From the NCBI RefSeq assembly GCF_001424145.1, contig NZ_LMQM01000012.1, forward strand, positions 62,001 through 126,000: 64,000 nucleotides of DNA. The letters run 5' to 3'. The stretch's first letter is position 1. Each line of letters opens with the position of its first letter. This stretch comes from Chryseobacterium sp. Leaf404 (lineage in GTDB: Bacteria; Bacteroidota; Bacteroidia; Flavobacteriales; Weeksellaceae). This document shows positions 1-8,034 of this stretch, piece by piece. A program made the position numbers and the translations under genes. A model generated the notes under the pieces. The model saw only the letters and a program-made list of their open reading frames with translations. It was not told the DNA's origin and ran no database searches.

Positions 1-1234
1 TGAAGTTTTCACGAGGTCCACGCATCGCAATCCATCGTAAATCAAGATTTTTATCGGTCAGTTTATCGTTGTATGTGAAATTTCCGTTCGGGAAAAATCC
101 GTTTTGTCCGGTCTGATTTTTTACGCCTTCCGGTAATTTTAATTTTGTTTTCATCGGAACTAAACCGTTTTCAAAAACAGGATACTTTCCGCTCCAGTCT
201 ACAGGAAGAATGAACGTTTCTCTTCCATGATTCACACGTCCTTTTTCGTTGGGACGAATGGCCAGAAATACACCATAATATTTTCCATCAGGCGTTTCCA
301 CCAAATCGGCGTGACCAGCCCAATCTACTTTGTCCTTTCTGTCTTTCGGGAAATATCTTTGAGTTAAAATAGGATTATTTTTTGCAGGAACAAACGGACC
401 TTTGGGAGAATCTGACATAAAAATAACTTCGCTGTGATTACCGCCAGTTCCGCCTTCTGCACACATCAGAAAATATTTTCCGTTCTTTTTATATAAGTGC
501 GGACCTTCTATCCAGATTGGTTTTTGAGAAAGATCGACACCGCCATTCACAATAATCTTATCCGAACCGGCAACAACCTGATCTTTTTCCAAATCATAAT
601 CCCACATTTTGATCACACGATGACCGTTGTACTGCTCAGTTCCTTTTGGTGGCGCATCATTGTGAACGATATAGGCTTTACCGTCATCATCAAAGAAAAT
701 TGCAGGATCGATACCGTCAAAATTCAGTTTCTGGACTTCGCTCCAGCCTTTTGCAGGATCTTTTGTTTTCACGACCATATTACCGATTCCTCCAGCAATC
801 TGTGTGGTGATCATGTAAAAAGTGTCGTTGAATTTGTTGTATTTGATATCCGGTGCATAGATTCCCTGCGAAACACCGCCTTTTTCCACTTTAAGCTGAG
901 AAGGTCTGTCGAGAACGTGACCAACTTGTTTCCAGTTGACCAAATCTTTGGAAGTAAAAATCGGAACTCCGGGAAACATTGAAAATGAAGAATTGACCAA
1001 GTAGTAATCTTCTCCTTTTCTGGTAATGCTCGGATCGGGATAACAGCCCTGAAGAATTGGTGAATAAAATTCGTTCTCTTTCAGTGGATTGTTTGTGTAT
1101 ATTTTATCATTTCCACGATAGCTGAAATCTGTGAATGTCTGAGCCGCAATGCTGCCAAAGGATAATAAGGCAACAGCAGCCATCAACGTTTTTTTATTTT
1201 TTAAAAATATCGGATTCATTGTTTTCTGGTTCAT
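1..1234 (-). CDS. Glycoside hydrolase family 43 (beta-xylosidase / arabinofuranosidase type), 3' end outside window
   Basis: An open minus-strand frame of about 411 codons runs from an ATG at 1232-1234 off the left edge, so the C-terminus is missing. Residues 1-32 form a signal peptide ending in an AAQ-type cleavage site. The five-bladed GH43 catalytic domain follows. The general base Asp sits in a CYPDPS motif near residue 67, the pKa-modulating Asp in GIDPAIFFD near 176, and the acid Glu in IEGPHLY near 244. GH43 enzymes remove xylose or arabinose from xylan-derived chains. Exact specificity cannot be read from the sequence. It starts 19 bases after the GH95 stop, so the two genes are probably one transcript of the xylan locus. 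A second in-frame ATG at 1217-1219 is possible, but the upstream one leaves a normal signal peptide either way. Confidence 0.9.
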   Translation of the reverse strand, partial: MNQKTMNPIFLKNKKTLMAAVALLSFGSIAAQTFTDFSYRGNDKIYTNNPLKENEFYSPILQGCYPDPSITRKGEDYYLVNSSFSMFPGVPIFTSKDLVNWKQVGHVLDRPSQLKVEKGGVSQGIYAPDIKYNKFNDTFYMITTQIAGGIGNMVVKTKDPAKGWSEVQKLNFDGIDPAIFFDDDGKAYIVHNDAPPKGTEQYNGHRVIKMWDYDLEKDQVVAGSDKIIVNGGVDLSQKPIWIEGPHLYKKNGKYFLMCAEGGTGGNHSEVIFMSDSPKGPFVPAKNNPILTQRYFPKDRKDKVDWAGHADLVETPDGKYYGVFLAIRPNEKGRVNHGRETFILPVDWSGKYPVFENGLVPMKTKLKLPEGVKNQTGQNGFFPNGNFTYNDKLTDKNLDLRWIAMRGPRENF

Positions 1235-1253
1235 TGTTATATTTTTTAGATTA

Positions 1254-3716
1254 TTATTTAATTTTTAATGTATAAATTTTCCCTACTTCTGTTGAAAAAT
1301 CATAGATGAATCTTTCTTTCATTTTAACCTCATTCAATTTTGCTTCTGGCGAAATTATAGGTTCTTTGATCTTCGGAATTTCAAAAAAGGAATTTTCATT
1401 AATTCCGGATGCCGGTTTTAAATTGTTTCTGCCTTTCAATATCAACTCATTAGGTGAATTAATCCTGCAGTTTCCGCCCAGATTTGATTTTATAGTCACT
1501 TCGGTTGCCTGATTATTTTTCCAAACAATACTGACCTCAAAACCTCCATAAGTTTTAAGCCTGGAAATATTACCGTTTTTCCATTCATCAGGAAGTGCAG
1601 GTAAAATGTCTATACTTCCGTTTTGTGTCTGCAAAAGCATTTCCGTGATTCCCGAAGTACAACCGAAATTTCCGTCTATCTGAAAAGGTGGATGTGCATC
1701 GAACAGATTCGGATAAGTACCTCCGTTTTCTCCCCATCCGTCATTTTCTACCAATGTCAACTGATCCTTAATTAACTTATAGGCGTGATTTCCATCGAAA
1801 AGTTTAGCCCAAAGATTAATCTTCCAGCCCATCGACCAACCTGTGGAAACGTCGCCGCGGTGTAACAAAACTGTTTTTGCAGCATCAAAAAGTTCAGGTG
1901 TTGTGACAGGATTGATTTGATTTCCCGGAAACAATCCGTACAAATGAGAAACGTGTCTGTGATTGTCTTTCGGGTTGTCCCAGTCTTCCATCCATTCCTG
2001 CAATTGTCCGTATTTTCCGATTTTCATCGGTGGTAATTTTGAAATGATATTATTCCAAACCGGAATTTTATCTGAATCTATATTTAAGAGTTGTGCAGCT
2101 TTTTTTGTCTTGTTGACCAAGTCAAACAATAATTGGTTATCCATCGTATTTCCTGATGCCAAGGCAATCCCCTTATGCCCTTGCGGAATATTTTCAGGAG
2201 ACATGGAAGGACTCACCACAAGCCATCTGTGTGTTGGTTCTTCAATTAAAAAATCTTCATAGAATAATGTTGCAGATTTCAAAACCGGATAGATGGATTT
2301 CAGATAATTTTTGTCTCCGCTATACAGGTACTTTTCCCACAAATGTTGGGATAGCCAGGCCCCGCCCATCGGCCATTGTCCGGCATTCGCAAAATCAACC
2401 ACTCCGGTAATTCTCCATATATCTGTATTGTGGTGGGCAACCCAACCACGGCTTCTGTACATTACTTTTGCCGTTTCTGCCCCGGTAATGCTTAGATCTT
2501 TTATCATTTGAATCAATGGTTCATGCATTTGAGGAAGATTGGTTTTTTCCGCCGGCCAATAATTCATTTCAGTATTGATGTTGATGGTATATTTGCTGTC
2601 CCAGGCCGGTTTATTGGAATTATTCCAGATCCCCTGAAGGTTTGCAGGCTGTCCGCCCGGCTGAGATGAGGAAATTAAAAGGTAACGTCCGAATTGATAA
2701 TACAGTGAAATTAGCTCAGGATCATAATTCGTTGCAAAGTTTTTCACACGCAAATCCGTAGGAAATTGTGAAGCAGGAGAAGTTCCAAGATTGAAATCTA
2801 CCTTTTTGAAATATTTCTGATATGCATTGAGATGATTTCTAAGTAAAGTTTTGAAGTTTTTTGTTTCTGCTTGAGTAATGTAATTTTTGCTTTTTGAAAC
2901 TTCATCGGTGTTCAGATTTTTGTAGTCTGTGAAGTTGGTGGCAATCGAAATCAGAATCATCACTTCATCTGCATTGGCAACAGAAATTCCGTTTCCTGAA
3001 ACAGTAGTTTTTCCACCTTTAGTAACAAATTTAGCTAATGCATTGAATTTAACCTGTCCCTGAACGCCGTCCAAAGTGGAAGAAATTCCGTCCATCTGCA
3101 AGGTATTGGCATCAATTGCTTCTGTATTTTTATTCAGTTCGCTGCTAAATCCGGCCTTGAAGTTTAGTGCATTTTTTTTGTCAGCACTTAATTTTATCAC
3201 GATGACCTGATCTGGAACTGAAACGAAAACTTCCCTTTTATAATGAATGCCTTGCGATTCAAAACTCGTTGTTGCTATTGCTTTTTCAATATCAAGTTCG
3301 CGGTAATACTCTTTAACATTGCCGAGATTATTAAAATCAAGATTCAAATATCCGACATTCTGAAATGCCGAACCGTGCAGTTTTTTTGCAGTTAATCCTT
3401 TATTGGAAAGTATTTCCGCCCTTTTGTAATTTCCATTAAATAAATAATACCGGATAGAATCCAATACTTTTGGACCATCAGGATTATCATTCCGGGAAGG
3501 CCCGCCCGACCAGAATGTGCCCTCATTCAACTGAAGTTTTTCTTTTGAAGGATCGCCAAAAACCATTGCCGCCAATCTTCCGTTTCCAACAGGTAATGCT
3601 TCCACCCATTGTTTGCCTGGCTTGTCATACCATAGCTTAAATTTCCCTCCTTTCTGTGCAGGGGAAAGTCCAGTAGTGAACAGACAGATAATTAATATGC
3701 AATGATTAAAATTCAT
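1254..3716 (-). CDS. Glycoside hydrolase family 95 (alpha-L-fucosidase / alpha-L-galactosidase)
   Basis: An 820-residue secreted enzyme with a signal peptide (residues 1-20). The N-terminal beta-sandwich carries LNEGTFWSGGP, followed by the (alpha/alpha)6 catalytic barrel. Family landmarks are visible: INTEMNYWPAE near residue 384 (catalytic Asn pair), SPSMSPEN near 505 (general acid Glu) and FQIDGNFG near 678 (Asp that activates water). Length fits the family (about 780-850). GH95 members remove alpha-L-fucose from xyloglucan or alpha-L-galactose from complex glucuronoarabinoxylan. Given xylA/xylB, uxuA and GH43 alongside, the second activity is a reasonable inference but is not shown by sequence. 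It is separated from the upstream SDR gene by 242 bp with a terminator-like hairpin, so it likely has its own promoter and is cotranscribed with GH43. Confidence 0.92.
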   Translation of the reverse strand: MNFNHCILIICLFTTGLSPAQKGGKFKLWYDKPGKQWVEALPVGNGRLAAMVFGDPSKEKLQLNEGTFWSGGPSRNDNPDGPKVLDSIRYYLFNGNYKRAEILSNKGLTAKKLHGSAFQNVGYLNLDFNNLGNVKEYYRELDIEKAIATTSFESQGIHYKREVFVSVPDQVIVIKLSADKKNALNFKAGFSSELNKNTEAIDANTLQMDGISSTLDGVQGQVKFNALAKFVTKGGKTTVSGNGISVANADEVMILISIATNFTDYKNLNTDEVSKSKNYITQAETKNFKTLLRNHLNAYQKYFKKVDFNLGTSPASQFPTDLRVKNFATNYDPELISLYYQFGRYLLISSSQPGGQPANLQGIWNNSNKPAWDSKYTININTEMNYWPAEKTNLPQMHEPLIQMIKDLSITGAETAKVMYRSRGWVAHHNTDIWRITGVVDFANAGQWPMGGAWLSQHLWEKYLYSGDKNYLKSIYPVLKSATLFYEDFLIEEPTHRWLVVSPSMSPENIPQGHKGIALASGNTMDNQLLFDLVNKTKKAAQLLNIDSDKIPVWNNIISKLPPMKIGKYGQLQEWMEDWDNPKDNHRHVSHLYGLFPGNQINPVTTPELFDAAKTVLLHRGDVSTGWSMGWKINLWAKLFDGNHAYKLIKDQLTLVENDGWGENGGTYPNLFDAHPPFQIDGNFGCTSGITEMLLQTQNGSIDILPALPDEWKNGNISRLKTYGGFEVSIVWKNNQATEVTIKSNLGGNCRINSPNELILKGRNNLKPASGINENSFFEIPKIKEPIISPEAKLNEVKMKERFIYDFSTEVGKIYTLKIK

Positions 3717-3894
3717 TTTAGCTATTTGTACTTCGTTTAATATCCGATCTCAATTAACGAAGTCGTCAGGTTAAAGAATTTGGATTTTAGATCTTTTCTC
3801 AAGTATTTTTACGACTATAACATAAGTTAAAACTGTGTATAGAATTTAATCTTATAAACCAATTTAGTTTTGATTTAGGTTAAGAGACCGGAAA

Positions 3895-3932
3895 AACAAG
3901 ACCTTATTGAAAGTAATCCTTAAGGCCTTGTT
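3895..3932 (-). terminator. Probable rho-independent terminator of the xyl/uxu operon
   Basis: Inverted repeat AACAAGaCCTTA / TAAGGcCTTGTT (11 of 12 pairs) with a 14-base loop. On the minus strand it is followed by GTTTTTCC. It lies 26 bases past the SDR stop codon and before the GH95 gene. Confidence 0.6.
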
Positions 3933-3958
3933 ACTATATGAAGAAAATATAACATTAT

Positions 3959-4774
3959 TTATACACCACTAAATGCGCTGAATCCTCCGTCGATTGGAAG
4001 CAAAGCACCCGTGATAAAACTTGCGGCATCAGAACAGAGAAATTGTACTGCTCCATTTAACTCGTCTGCATTGCCGAAACGGCCCATCGGAGTTTTAGCA
4101 ATTACCTTCTTACTTCTTTCAGTAAGTGATCCATCAGCATTAAGTAAAATCGCACGGTTTTGATCACCAATGAAAAATCCCGGAGCAATCGCATTAACCC
4201 GTATTTTGTCACCGAATTTCAAGGCCAGATCTGAAGCAAGCCATTGCGTAAAATTGGTAATAGCTGCTTTAGCCGCTGAATAACCTGCCACACGTGTAAT
4301 TGCTGAATATGCAGCCATCGAAGAAATATTGACGATGCTGCCACTGCCCTGCTTTGCCATGACTTTACCAAAAACATGACTGGGATACACTGTCCCGTTG
4401 ATATTAAGATCGGTTACATCATCCCAACCATCAATATTCATATCCAGGAATGATTGCTCAGGAGAAAGTGTTGCTGAAGGGATATTTCCTCCTGCAATAT
4501 TGAGCAGGACATCAATTCTTCCATATTTTTCTACAATTTTTTCTGCGGCAGTTTCAAGACTTTCAATGTTCATTACATTAGCTTCCACCGCAAAAGCTTC
4601 CCCTTCCAGATGAGAGAGCTCTTTCACACGTGCATCCAAAGTTTCCTGATTTCTTCCCAAAGCAACTACTACTGCACCTGCTTCAATGAAACTTTTAGCA
4701 AGGCTTCCTCCAAGAACTCCTGATGCTCCTGTAATTATAGTAACTTTACCTTTTATGCTGAATATATTGTTCAT
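3959..4774 (-). CDS. SDR-family oxidoreductase, probable D-mannonate oxidoreductase (fructuronate reductase)
   Basis: A 271-residue classical short-chain dehydrogenase. The NAD(P)-binding TGASGVLGGS loop is at residues 16-25, NIAGGN near 93, and the catalytic YSAAK pair near 164-168. It lacks a signal peptide and is cytoplasmic. It starts 32 bases after the mannonate dehydratase gene. SDR-type UxuB proteins interconvert D-fructuronate and D-mannonate, the step just before UxuA, so the neighbour strongly suggests this role. The sequence alone would only support a generic SDR such as a gluconate 5-dehydrogenase relative. Confidence 0.85.
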   Translation of the reverse strand: MNNIFSIKGKVTIITGASGVLGGSLAKSFIEAGAVVVALGRNQETLDARVKELSHLEGEAFAVEANVMNIESLETAAEKIVEKYGRIDVLLNIAGGNIPSATLSPEQSFLDMNIDGWDDVTDLNINGTVYPSHVFGKVMAKQGSGSIVNISSMAAYSAITRVAGYSAAKAAITNFTQWLASDLALKFGDKIRVNAIAPGFFIGDQNRAILLNADGSLTERSKKVIAKTPMGRFGNADELNGAVQFLCSDAASFITGALLPIDGGFSAFSGV

Positions 4775-4805
4775 TTTTACTTTTAAAATAATTTTTCTTT
4801 GACTC

Positions 4806-5981
4806 CTAATTTCTTTGCAATTCTGACTGAACTGTCGCCATCACCCCATCAATCTGGCCTAACGCCAGCATTCTTCCCAGAAAAGAATAACCAGGATTAT
4901 ATCCTTTACCGATATCATCTGTCAAAAGACGGCCGTGATCTATCCTCATGGGCAGGATGGGATTCTCTTTTTCAAAAATTCTGACAACGTCGATGATCTT
5001 TCCCCTACCCTCAAGGTGGCCTGCTTCGATAAAATCTCCGTTATCAAAAACATTTGTACTTCTCAAATGAACAAATTTTGTTCTCGAAGCATATTTCTGG
5101 GCTAATTTGGGTACATCATTTTGAAGTCCGGCGCTTAGAGATCCTGTGCAAAAAGTCAATCCGTTGTGGGGATTATCAACTTCATTCAGGAACCAGTCAA
5201 TATCTTCTTCGCTGGTTACAATTCTTGGTAAACCTAACAGTGAAAATGGTGGATCATCCGGATGAACACACATTTGGATGTCGTACTCTTCACAAACAGG
5301 CATTATTTTTTCGAGGAAATATTTCATATTCTGGCGAAGCTGATCTTTATCAATTCCATCGTACAATGCCAATAGATTTTTGAATAACTGAACCGGATTT
5401 TTGTCGCCTTCTTTGATATTTCCATTCACAAAACCCTGGGTTTTCACGATGATTGAGTCAATCAAATCATTGTTGTCTTCGTCGGTTAAAGTTGTTTTTA
5501 GTTGTTCAACTTTTTGAAGAATATCCGAATTATAATCTTTTTCCGCACCTTTTCTTTTTAAAATATGAATTTCAAAATAAGCGAATTTGGCTTTGTTAAA
5601 ATATAATGATGAAGAACCGTCTGCCCACTGAAAATAAAGGTCTGTCCGGGCCCAATCCAACACTGGCATAAAATTGTAGCAAACAGTTTTCACCCCTGCT
5701 TTCCCTAAATTCTCCAAGCTTTTAATATAATTCTCAATAAGAAAATCTCTATCTGCACCTCCGTATTTGATAGACTCGCTCACGGCAAGGCTTTCAACTA
5801 CAGACCAGCGAAGTCCGAAACTTTCTATATAATTTTTATAATCATTAATGGCTTCGAGAGTCCAAACTTCACCATTCGGAATGTCGTGTAGTGCCGAAAC
5901 AATACCTTCTACCCCAATCTGGCGGAGCATATCTAATTTTATTTTATCTTTTTTTCCAAACCAACGCCAGGTTTTTTCCAT
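4806..5981 (-). CDS. uxuA: Mannonate dehydratase
   Basis: 391 residues, the normal length of UxuA (E. coli about 394). The N-terminus MEKTWRWFG and the motifs MCVHPDDPP, FCTGSLSAG, KFVHLRSTN, EAGHLEGRG and MRIDHGRLL are typical and supply the metal-binding Asp/Cys/His residues. UxuA dehydrates D-mannonate to 2-keto-3-deoxygluconate in glucuronate catabolism in the cytoplasm. With the SDR it gives two of the three steps. The hexuronate isomerase (UxuC) and an alpha-glucuronidase are not in this window and may lie beyond the left edge. Confidence 0.97.
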   Translation of the reverse strand: MEKTWRWFGKKDKIKLDMLRQIGVEGIVSALHDIPNGEVWTLEAINDYKNYIESFGLRWSVVESLAVSESIKYGGADRDFLIENYIKSLENLGKAGVKTVCYNFMPVLDWARTDLYFQWADGSSSLYFNKAKFAYFEIHILKRKGAEKDYNSDILQKVEQLKTTLTDEDNNDLIDSIIVKTQGFVNGNIKEGDKNPVQLFKNLLALYDGIDKDQLRQNMKYFLEKIMPVCEEYDIQMCVHPDDPPFSLLGLPRIVTSEEDIDWFLNEVDNPHNGLTFCTGSLSAGLQNDVPKLAQKYASRTKFVHLRSTNVFDNGDFIEAGHLEGRGKIIDVVRIFEKENPILPMRIDHGRLLTDDIGKGYNPGYSFLGRMLALGQIDGVMATVQSELQRN

Positions 5982-6003
5982 AAACTTTATTTTTTCATTA
6001 AAA

Positions 6004-6034
6004 CAAAGCAGGTGTAATGGTTACACCTACTTTG
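6004..6034 (-). terminator. Strong hairpin between SusD-like gene and uxuA
   Basis: Nearly perfect inverted repeat CAAAGcAGGTGTAA / TTACACCTaCTTTG with a 3-base loop. On the minus strand it is followed by TTTGTTTTAATG. It could be an intra-operon attenuator or mRNA-stabilising stem that sets susCD expression above uxuA, or a full terminator. Confidence 0.6.
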
Positions 6035-6063
6035 CAGCTGTTAATATGAATGTAAATAATCAA

Positions 6064-8022
6064 TTAGTAACCAGGATTCTGGTATTTTGCTTTGATGTCG
6101 GCTGATACTTCCATTGCATCTAACTGACCTTGTGGAATTGGTCTCAAATAGTGAAACGGCTGAATTGTTCTCGTCACAGTCTGTGGAGTATGATTTCCAT
6201 AATTAACACCACCTATTGAATATGATGCTGATTTAGCAGCCCAGGTTTGAGTTCTCACCAAATCATACCATCTGTATCCTTCTCCATAATATTCTCTTGA
6301 TCTTTCTGCCAAAAGGTAATCTATAGTTATGGTTGCAGGAGTAGCGGCAATCATTGCTGCGCTATTGTCCTGCACTTTAGGAGCGTTTGCGCCTACACTG
6401 TAAACCCATTTGCCAGCTCTTGCACGAAGCACATTTATCAGATCTCTTGCAGATTGTGATCCTGATGCACCTTTAATTGCAGCCTCAGCCGCCAGGAAAT
6501 AAAATTCTGAGAATTTTGCAATAGTAAAAGGACGGGTTAAACTTGGATTTGGATATCCTAAACCGTTGCCATTATCTGTACGGTAAGTTCCAATTTTCCA
6601 AACTCCCGGATAGACAATTCTGCTTACTCCGCTAGGTGCAACTACCCAATCGGCTCTGCCAGGTAAAACTCCGGCACCTACACCGTTTTGTCCCGCTCCG
6701 GAAGGATATACCGGTAGCTGAGAATCATCGTTCAGGAATGAAAGAACAGCGTCTCCAGGTTGTATAGGTAAATTGTTGGCATTGTACAGTGTTGAAACAT
6801 TCGTAAGACCTGTACCTTCTTTATTCCAGTTTCCTCTATAGCTTGTAACAAAAGTTCCGTCATATCGGGAATCATTGGTTTTATCCGCAAAAGTATTTTT
6901 TAAAAGTTCAATAGTCGGAGCCATACGAACCCAAGGTCTGCCTAAAGACTGAGTAGCTGCACGCTGAACAGAACTTGCATTGGTGAAAGTTGAACTAGAT
7001 AAGCTACTTTTAAGGTTGGTATAGTTAAAAGTAAACATCCATGCTGCAAAATTATTCGGAGACCAGCCGTCACCATAACTTGCCTGAATAACACCTTCAT
7101 TAAAATAAGCACTTGTTTCTGTATGATCTGCGTAAAGCATACATTCTTTGTTTCTGTCATTATCACCTCTGTGAATATCGTAGTAAGTAGGCATCAAACC
7201 GTAAGGACCAGGTGCATTAATACCTTCCAAAGCTACATCGTACGCTTTTTGGAAGTAATACTGTGCATTATGACCAGCCGGGTCTGTTCTGGGAGTTTCG
7301 GGATATGTAGGAATACTGTTAGGATTCTGCAGCCACCATGCGTAGGTTAAGTATGCTTTAGAAAGCATAAGTCTCGCAACATTTTTAGTAACTCCTCCTG
7401 TCACTCTTGGATTTACAGGAAGATTGTCAACTGCTTTAATCAAATCAGGAATAATAGCCTTTGTATAAACTTCAGTAACTGTGTTTCTTGTTGAAGTCGT
7501 TTTTGGCGTAATATTAAAGGCCAGCTCTCCAGATCCTAAGTCCAGTGGTACTCCACCGTAAGTCTGAACCAACAAAAAGTAGTAGAAAGAGCGGAAGAAT
7601 CTTGCTTCTGATATCAGTGATTCAGCAATACCTGCTCCTGAACCATTCTGGATAATCCCGTTTGCGGTGTTGATAGATGGAAAAACAGATCCCCAAATCA
7701 TACTTGTAGGAAATGTATTGGAATTGATACTTCCAGTTCCGCCTGTCATATCAAGATCTTTAAAATTTCCATCCGCACTTTGAGCCCAGGTAGCCTCATC
7801 GGTACCTGTCATATTAGCATTCAGGAAATATCCGTTTCCGTAAAGAAGTCTTGTTTGTCTGTATAAAGATGTAACTCCCTGAGAGATACCTCTCTCTGTT
7901 GTGAAATCATCGGGTGTGTAAATACCTCTTGGCTGCTCATCCAGGATTTCATTACAGCCGGTGGTGAACGTTAATGATGCTAAAAATACAGCAGCAATAA
8001 ATTTTTTATTTAAATTAAGCAT
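6064..8022 (-). CDS. SusD/RagB-family outer-membrane glycan-binding lipoprotein
   Basis: 652 residues. A lipoprotein signal peptide ends in the lipobox TTGC, with the acylated Cys at about residue 23. It is followed by the NEILDEQPRG start typical of SusD proteins and by TPR-like helices. The C-terminus carries the RSREYYGEGYRWYDLVR motif common to RagB/SusD. It sits on the cell surface as the lid of the SusC transporter directly upstream (12-base gap). Within this locus it should capture xylan fragments. The protein is larger than many SusD homologues (about 500-600), with an extra-long central region. Confidence 0.95.
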   Translation of the reverse strand: MLNLNKKFIAAVFLASLTFTTGCNEILDEQPRGIYTPDDFTTERGISQGVTSLYRQTRLLYGNGYFLNANMTGTDEATWAQSADGNFKDLDMTGGTGSINSNTFPTSMIWGSVFPSINTANGIIQNGSGAGIAESLISEARFFRSFYYFLLVQTYGGVPLDLGSGELAFNITPKTTSTRNTVTEVYTKAIIPDLIKAVDNLPVNPRVTGGVTKNVARLMLSKAYLTYAWWLQNPNSIPTYPETPRTDPAGHNAQYYFQKAYDVALEGINAPGPYGLMPTYYDIHRGDNDRNKECMLYADHTETSAYFNEGVIQASYGDGWSPNNFAAWMFTFNYTNLKSSLSSSTFTNASSVQRAATQSLGRPWVRMAPTIELLKNTFADKTNDSRYDGTFVTSYRGNWNKEGTGLTNVSTLYNANNLPIQPGDAVLSFLNDDSQLPVYPSGAGQNGVGAGVLPGRADWVVAPSGVSRIVYPGVWKIGTYRTDNGNGLGYPNPSLTRPFTIAKFSEFYFLAAEAAIKGASGSQSARDLINVLRARAGKWVYSVGANAPKVQDNSAAMIAATPATITIDYLLAERSREYYGEGYRWYDLVRTQTWAAKSASYSIGGVNYGNHTPQTVTRTIQPFHYLRPIPQGQLDAMEVSADIKAKYQNPGY

Positions 8023-8034
8023 AGTTTCTGATTT

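Noticed and set aside
497..982. Plus-strand frame of 161 codons
   Set aside because: It lies wholly antisense to the GH43 catalytic domain with its active-site residues.
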